From an uncultured Alphaproteobacteria bacterium (GTDB lineage: Bacteria > Pseudomonadota > Alphaproteobacteria > CAKMZR01): a stretch of DNA of 11,647 nucleotides. The number at the start of each line of letters is the position of its first letter. The stretch's first letter is position 1. The translations under genes and the position numbers were made by a program. Positions 8,848 to 11,647 of this stretch are shown here, piece after piece. Location of the stretch: the NCBI GenBank assembly GCA_929200455.1, contig CAKMZR010000040.1:1-11647 (forward strand), written 5' to 3'. The notes under the pieces were generated by a model, which was not told the DNA's origin, made no database searches, and saw nothing but the letters and a program-made list of their open reading frames with translations.

Positions 8848-8859
8848 ACCTCCGGAGGT
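8848..8859 (-). promoter_or_regulatory. Shine-Dalgarno site within a 12-bp perfect palindrome, before dppB-type gene
   Basis: ACCTCCGGAGGT reads the same on both strands. Its - strand copy places GGAGGT (8848-8853) eight bases from the TTG start at 8839, and this decides that start. As RNA the first half is an anti-Shine-Dalgarno sequence (ACCUCC) next to the Shine-Dalgarno sequence. They cannot form a hairpin with no loop, but could pair between two transcripts. Confidence 0.8.
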
Positions 8860-9124
8860 TTTGAGTGAAAGGACACTTACGATAAGCAAGCGGAAAGGTG
8901 ATTTCTGAGCATGGGGGATACTTTTTTTTTATTTTTTGGGGCGTGGAGTGTTTGGGGGGTTTCTCAGAGGTGTGTACGGAGATTTCTTGGCGGATGGTTT
9001 TTTGGATTTTCCATCATTTCTGCTTGTTTTGCTATGTCGTGTACACTCTGATTTTTTTGATCCTGACTTGGTTTTTTTTGTGTCTTTTGGGTGATCTTAT
9101 TTTTGACTTGTCTGAGTGTCCCTA

Positions 9125-9157
9125 TTCTTGAGTTGCCCTATTCCTTTCTTGAGTTGC
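9125..9157 (+). repeat. 12-bp direct repeat, period 21
   Basis: TTCTTGAGTTGC occurs at 9125-9136 and 9146-9157. The flanks before both copies (CCTATTCT and CCTATTCCT) are also alike, so the real unit is about 20 bp. Confidence 0.85.
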
Positions 9158-9234
9158 TTGTGCCGCTTAACAGTTCGGGATGAGGAGGAAGGGATAAGGT
9201 GTTCTTGCTCCTTCTTCCTCGGTTGCCTTTTTTC

Positions 9235-9355
9235 CTTGTGTGCTCCGTGTGTCCCTCTTGCCTCGTGTGTCTCTCTTGCCTTGTGTGTCCCTTTTTCCCT
9301 CGGGTGTTTTTTCCTCAGGTGCTCCCTTTTTTTCCTCCACAAGGTGCTCCTTTTT
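9235..9355 (+). repeat. Degenerate tandem repeat, about 18 bp unit
   Basis: Best units are CCTCGTGTGTCTCTCTTG (9261-9278) and CCTTGTGTGTCCCTTTTT (9279-9296). Looser copies lie at 9245-9260, 9298-9312, 9313-9333 and 9334-9355, all of the form CCTn-GTGT/GTGC-pyrimidine tract. The - strand is purine-rich. One - strand frame reads a six-residue repeat (GKRDTQ, GKRDTR), but it has no Shine-Dalgarno site and other frames are open as well. Confidence 0.8.
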
Positions 9356-9368
9356 CCTTTTAGCCCTG

Positions 9369-9418
9369 CTCCCTGTAAGAGATTCTGACATCGGAAGGGA
9401 TGTGAGATTTACAGGGAG
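9369..9418 (-). other. Stem-loop just after the binding-protein stop codon
   Basis: CTCCCTGTAA (9369-9378) and TTACAGGGAG (9409-9418) are perfect 10-bp inverted repeats. Inside them ACATC (9388-9392) and GATGT (9399-9403) form a second stem around a 6-base loop. In the binding-protein mRNA this hairpin starts 15 bases after the stop codon. No U-run follows on either strand, so it does not look like a standard intrinsic terminator. A 3'-end stabilising or processing structure that raises binding-protein mRNA above the permease mRNA is a reasonable inference, as known for other transporter operons. Confidence 0.7.
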
Positions 9419-9433
9419 AGCGCGCGAGATTGA

Positions 9434-11077
9434 CTAAGCGTCGATCCAGGTATCGTAAAGGAGGTGGTATTGAGTGGGGTGATTTTCGAAGTCCTTGACT
9501 TTGTCTTTAGTGGCGATGAGGCTACTAATGAAGAAAGGTTGGACCATGACGAAGTTGTCTTGGAGTTCTGATTCCATGATTTTCATGTATTTGCTTCTTT
9601 CGAGCGGGTCAGGAGTTCCGTTCGCTTTTGCGAGAGCGTCGTCATATGCGGCACTTGAGAAGTGAGATTCATTCCAAGGGACGCCTGTTTTGTAGGCGAG
9701 GGCGTGCACCATGACGGCGAGGGGTCTATGAGTCCAGAAGGTGAGGCTGAATGGGAATTTGTCCCATCGTTCCCAATATTTTGAGGTGGGCAAGACGCTG
9801 ATATTGAGATTGAGTCCGATTTTGGCACATTCTTCTTTGAGGACTTGGAGTTGGTCTGTTTCCCATGTTCCTTGAGTATTTCCGACGACGACTTCGAGAG
9901 GTTGAGAAGTGTCATATCCGGATTCGTCGAGTGCTTTTTTGGCGGCATCGAGGTCTTGATTGGGGAAGGGTAATTTTGCGTATTCTGGTTGGAATGACGC
10001 GGTATGGTGGTGTTCTCCCAAGACTCCGAGTCCTTTTGTGATGATGTCGAGAGACTGTTGGTTGTCTGAGCAACGTACGACGGCTTCTCTGAGTTTTGGG
10101 TTATCGAAGGGTGCTGCGGTGACATTGAATCGGACGACACCTGTTTTTGAGGCGGGTGCGTTGAGGACGTTGATATTGGGCAGGGTATTGATGATATCGA
10201 GGTCTTCGTAGTTGACGTAATAGATAGCGTCGACTTGTTGGGAAGAGAGGGCGGCGATTTGTGCGGCACTTTCGTTTCCGATGTCGATGTAATGGATTTC
10301 GTCGAGGTGAGGAAGTCTTCCTCTCCAAGAGGCGGCGTGGGCGTCACTTCTACGTCTGACGATGGCTTGTCTCCCGACTTCGAAAGCGGCGAGTTCGTAT
10401 CCGCCTGTTCCGATGGGGTAGCGTTCGAAGTCAGCGTCCCACTGGGTACCGAATCCTCTATGCATGATGGGTGTAGAGTATTGGTATAGGTTTTCAGCGA
10501 GGGGCAAGAGGGGAGCGTCGAGGTGGAGTCGGACTTGGAAGTCTGAGATTTTCTCTGCTTCGACGTTGCCGAAAAGGGTTCTGTTGGTAGATTTTGATTC
10601 GGGTTGGGTCCAGTGAACGAAGTTTTGGAGAACGTCATCGGCGGTGAAGAGGTCGCCGTTGTTGAAGTAAGCATTTTCTTCGAGCCAAAGGTCCCATGTT
10701 TTGAGGTCGTCGGAGGGTTGCCATTTTTTGGCGAGCATGGGTCTTGCGATATTGTCTGGTCCGACGTAGACGAGGTAATCTGCGATTTGTCGCACGACGT
10801 TGGAAGGTTCGATCCATGTGAAGAGCGAGGGGTCTTTCATGGCTTGTATGCCCATAGCGATTCTGAGGATGCCGCCATGATTTGGGGTTTGTGCGGCGGC
10901 GGTTGTGGGCAGGGCGGCGGTTCCGAGAATGGAAGCGGCCATGCCGAATGCGACGGGAGCGGAGACTCCGAGGCAGGTGACGGTGCGTAAGAATTCGCGT
11001 CTATCGATGTCTTCGCGACGGAGTTGCTCGCACAACTCGGGGACGAACGGGTGAACTTTTTGATTCTGATCTGACAT
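9434..11077 (-). CDS. Tat-exported family 5 (peptide/Dpp-type) substrate-binding protein
   Basis: A 547-residue periplasmic binding protein of ABC family 5. A twin-arginine leader is clear: DRREFLR with Arg26-Arg27, a weakly hydrophobic stretch to about residue 56, and an Ala-rich end (TTAAAQ) with likely cleavage near residue 62. The family's opening block is present: RPMLAKKWQPSDDLKTWDLWL (112-132), FNNGDLFTADDVLQNF (138-153). The length is typical. Peptides, glutathione, opines or similar nitrogen compounds are possible ligands; the sequence does not decide. The ATG at 11077 is preferred over one at 11143 because AAGGAGG sits nine bases upstream of it, and the conserved N-terminus (HPFVPELCEQL) begins at residue 9. 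The permease and ATPase genes follow on the same strand after a long spacer. Tat export suggests folding in the cytosol, as in many alphaproteobacterial homologues. Confidence 0.93.
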   Translation of the reverse strand: MSDQNQKVHPFVPELCEQLRREDIDRREFLRTVTCLGVSAPVAFGMAASILGTAALPTTAAAQTPNHGGILRIAMGIQAMKDPSLFTWIEPSNVVRQIADYLVYVGPDNIARPMLAKKWQPSDDLKTWDLWLEENAYFNNGDLFTADDVLQNFVHWTQPESKSTNRTLFGNVEAEKISDFQVRLHLDAPLLPLAENLYQYSTPIMHRGFGTQWDADFERYPIGTGGYELAAFEVGRQAIVRRRSDAHAASWRGRLPHLDEIHYIDIGNESAAQIAALSSQQVDAIYYVNYEDLDIINTLPNINVLNAPASKTGVVRFNVTAAPFDNPKLREAVVRCSDNQQSLDIITKGLGVLGEHHHTASFQPEYAKLPFPNQDLDAAKKALDESGYDTSQPLEVVVGNTQGTWETDQLQVLKEECAKIGLNLNISVLPTSKYWERWDKFPFSLTFWTHRPLAVMVHALAYKTGVPWNESHFSSAAYDDALAKANGTPDPLERSKYMKIMESELQDNFVMVQPFFISSLIATKDKVKDFENHPTQYHLLYDTWIDA

Positions 11078-11085
11078 GGTGACAC

Positions 11086-11093
11086 TCCTCCTT
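11086..11093 (-). promoter_or_regulatory. Shine-Dalgarno site of the binding-protein gene
   Basis: On the - strand this reads AAGGAGGA, with its GGAGGA core ending nine bases or fewer from ATG 11077. It is the strongest ribosome-binding site in the window and argues against the longer frame starting at 11143. Confidence 0.8.
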
Positions 11094-11156
11094 ATTAGGC
11101 TTTGTCTTGATTTTTTGCTGTTCCACCCGTTTGTTTTCCCCACCTGCTTGCTCCCA

Positions 11157-11208
11157 CCCCCCTGACTTTCCCCGCCCCCCTGACTTTTCCCACCCTAGGA
11201 CTTACCCC
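11157..11208 (-). repeat. 18-bp tandem repeat in the leader
   Basis: On the + strand CCCCCCTGACTTT stands at 11157-11169 and 11175-11187, a period of 18. A decayed third copy (CCCTAGGACTTACCCC) starts at 11193 in phase. Confidence 0.85.
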
Positions 11209-11265
11209 TCCTTCCCACTCCTAACGCCCCCCTTATTTTTCCACGAACGCCCGACAATGGGTTTG

Positions 11266-11294
11266 ACTATAGGGTAAGAATTGGGGAAAGTCAA
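11266..11294 (-). promoter_or_regulatory. Sigma70-type promoter of the binding-protein gene
   Basis: Read on the - strand, TTGACT (11294-11289) is followed by a 17-bp spacer and TATAGT (11271-11266). Both boxes differ from consensus at only one base each. Transcription should start near 11259. The -35 box lies within an 11-bp motif (11283-11293) that recurs inverted in the leader. Confidence 0.75.
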
Positions 11295-11362
11295 CCTTGA
11301 GAGGTTTTGGGGCTTGAGAGAGGCAAAAATCAGGAGAGAGAGAGGGCATGGGGTAAAGGGTC

Positions 11363-11391
11363 TTGTAAGGAGGCAGAGGTATGGGTTATAA
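11363..11391 (+). promoter_or_regulatory. Sigma70-type promoter of the 6S RNA candidate
   Basis: TTGTAA (11363-11368), a 17-bp spacer and TTATAA (11386-11391). The expected start is about 11397-11399, exactly where the closing stem of the RNA below begins. Confidence 0.65.
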
Positions 11392-11396
11392 AGATA

Positions 11397-11582
11397 CAGG
11401 GGAGCGATTCGGGTATAGCGAAGGGATAGGATAGATGCTCATGTGGCTTGGAGCGTTGATGTTCTATAGAGGGAGCTGTTCCTGTCGTCATTGAGGTGGC
11501 GACATACGGTGCCCACCTTGTTTGTAAGGCTTCTAAGGACACCAAGCATCGTCGATTCTGTGGCATCCGGTTCGCTCCCCTG
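11397..11582 (+). ncRNA. ssrS: Candidate 6S RNA
   Basis: About 186 nt, close to the 184 nt of E. coli 6S. The fold is a long broken rod. The closing stem CAGGGGAGCGA (11397-11407) pairs perfectly with TCGCTCCCCTG (11572-11582) and continues after one mismatch to 11414/11565. An inner stem GCTTGG/CCAAGC (11446-11451/11542-11547) leads to a large central bubble. The 3' side of the bubble carries the hairpin CCTTG-TTTG-TAAGG (11516-11529), as in the CACCTTG…AAGG hairpin of 6S. The terminal arm pairs 11471-11479 with 11506-11514, and 11483-11489 with 11498-11504. GGCATC near the 3' end also recalls 6S. 6S RNA mimics an open promoter and sequesters sigma70-RNA polymerase in slow growth. In many Proteobacteria it precedes the 5-formyltetrahydrofolate cyclo-ligase gene, which would lie beyond the window. 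The call rests on hand folding and remembered motifs, not a covariance search. Confidence 0.7.
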
Positions 11583-11593
11583 CGAGGGGGCGG

Positions 11594-11630
11594 GGTGGGC
11601 ATGAGAGATTGAGGTGGGCATGAGAGATTG
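11594..11630 (+). repeat. Two-copy 18-bp direct repeat, period 19
   Basis: GGTGGGCATGAGAGATTG stands at 11594-11611 and 11613-11630. Each copy holds an ATG behind a purine-rich GGTGG. The first ATG (11601) meets a stop after three codons; the second (11620) stays open to the window end. Confidence 0.9.
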
Positions 11631-11647
11631 GTTAGGGGGTGAGAGAA
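11620..11647 (+). CDS. Possible start of a gene running out of the window
   Basis: ATG at 11620 with GAGGTGG a few bases upstream begins a frame (MRDWLGGER) that is open to the last base. Nine codons are too few to identify it. Position after a 6S RNA makes 5-formyltetrahydrofolate cyclo-ligase a guess from known gene order only. Confidence 0.2.

Larger units (their letters stand above)
8860..9433. other. Long spacer between binding-protein gene and permease operon
   Basis: No convincing gene is present. On the + strand, 8920-9110 is rich in T with poly-T runs, and 9160-9370 is rich in C and T, so the - strand there is purine-rich. It holds a 12-bp direct repeat, a degenerate 18-bp tandem array and a stem-loop, each listed separately. 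Small frames open in both directions across the array are by-products of its low complexity and of a period divisible by three. I saw no good sigma70 promoter for the permease operon and no U-tailed terminator for the binding-protein gene. The operon may therefore be read through from the promoter near 11280, or may use a promoter I cannot recognise. Confidence 0.7.
11078..11259 (-). promoter_or_regulatory. Long G-rich leader of the binding-protein mRNA
   Basis: This is the predicted 5' untranslated region, about 180 nt, from the promoter at 11266-11294 to the ATG. Its G-richness is on the - strand, opposite to the rest of the window. Between 11153 and 11195 the transcript has at least five runs of three to six G, separated by short spacers. 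That makes a G-quadruplex possible. The runs are built from a repeat listed separately. I recognise no known riboswitch in it. Confidence 0.55.

Noticed and set aside
9039..9046. GTGTACAC palindrome as an operator
   Set aside because: Eight bases are too short to support without a second site or a nearby promoter.
9097..9391. Small Lys/Arg/Glu-rich frames (74 and 81 residues, - strand) and a Cys/Leu/Phe-rich + frame in the long spacer
   Set aside because: Several frames are open at once across a degenerate 18-bp repeat. No ribosome-binding site, and the 74-residue start lies inside the stem-loop. A repeat peptide (GKRDTR) cannot be fully excluded.
9583..10674. 363-residue open frame on the - strand inside the binding-protein gene
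   Set aside because: It is very rich in Ser, Thr and Pro, has no domain pattern, and lies in another frame of a clearly real gene. The strand bias keeps this frame free of stops.
11577..11590. Intrinsic terminator CCCC-TGCGA-GGGG after the 6S candidate
   Set aside because: No T-run follows, and the C-run is already used by the closing stem. It may be an alternative pairing only.
11330..11621. Two - strand frames of 60 and 90 residues over the 6S candidate
   Set aside because: No start signal or recognisable domain; the region is better explained by RNA structure.

Overview
The window looks like a piece of an alphaproteobacterial chromosome of middling G+C. The main pointers are the peptide-type binding protein with its 'HPF-PELCEQL…DRREFL' Tat leader, the YdcF-like protein of the alphaproteobacterial type, the cytochrome b561/YceI pair, and a candidate 6S RNA. 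The lineage below class level cannot be told from the sequence. The + strand is rich in G and T almost throughout, whichever strand is coding. This fits a strong replication-strand bias with + as the leading strand. Genes on + therefore use many Val/Gly/Glu/Arg codons, and genes on - use many Pro/Ser/Thr/Ile/Asn/His codons.

Layout. (1) 1-2902, + strand, four closely packed genes: the 3' part of an OstA/LptA-like (LPS-transport fold) protein, a thioredoxin-TPR protein of the CnoX/YbbN family, a CysQ-type inositol-monophosphatase-family phosphatase, and a DUF2062 membrane protein. (2) 2912-4129, - strand, converging on the first block after only 9 bp: a YdcF/DUF218 membrane protein and a secreted YceI-family protein. 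(3) 4130-4339: a spacer filled by a 9-bp tandem repeat. (4) 4340-8839, - strand, a tight operon: two permeases and a fused double-ATPase of a Dpp/Opp-type peptide ABC transporter, with cytochrome b561 overlapping the ATPase stop codon by ATGA. (5) 8840-9433: a spacer with degenerate repeats and a strong stem-loop. (6) 9434-11077, - strand: the Tat-exported family 5 binding protein, with a near-ideal sigma70 promoter and a long G-rich leader. (7) 11363-11582, + strand: a candidate 6S RNA (ssrS) with its own promoter, then a short tandem repeat and possibly the start of another gene.

How the genes work together: the binding protein and the membrane/ATPase operon together make a complete peptide-type importer. 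It is split by a 594-bp spacer that may let the binding protein be made in excess. The b561 and YceI genes ride on the end of this operon; this pair is a recurring redox/isoprenoid-binding unit (yceJ-yceI in E. coli).

The most notable points are the 6S RNA candidate, which no open reading frame would reveal; the unrelated short tandem repeat found in each of the five spacers longer than 50 bp; and the G-rich, repeat-built leader of the binding-protein mRNA. I found no mobile element, CRISPR array, tRNA, rRNA or defence system.
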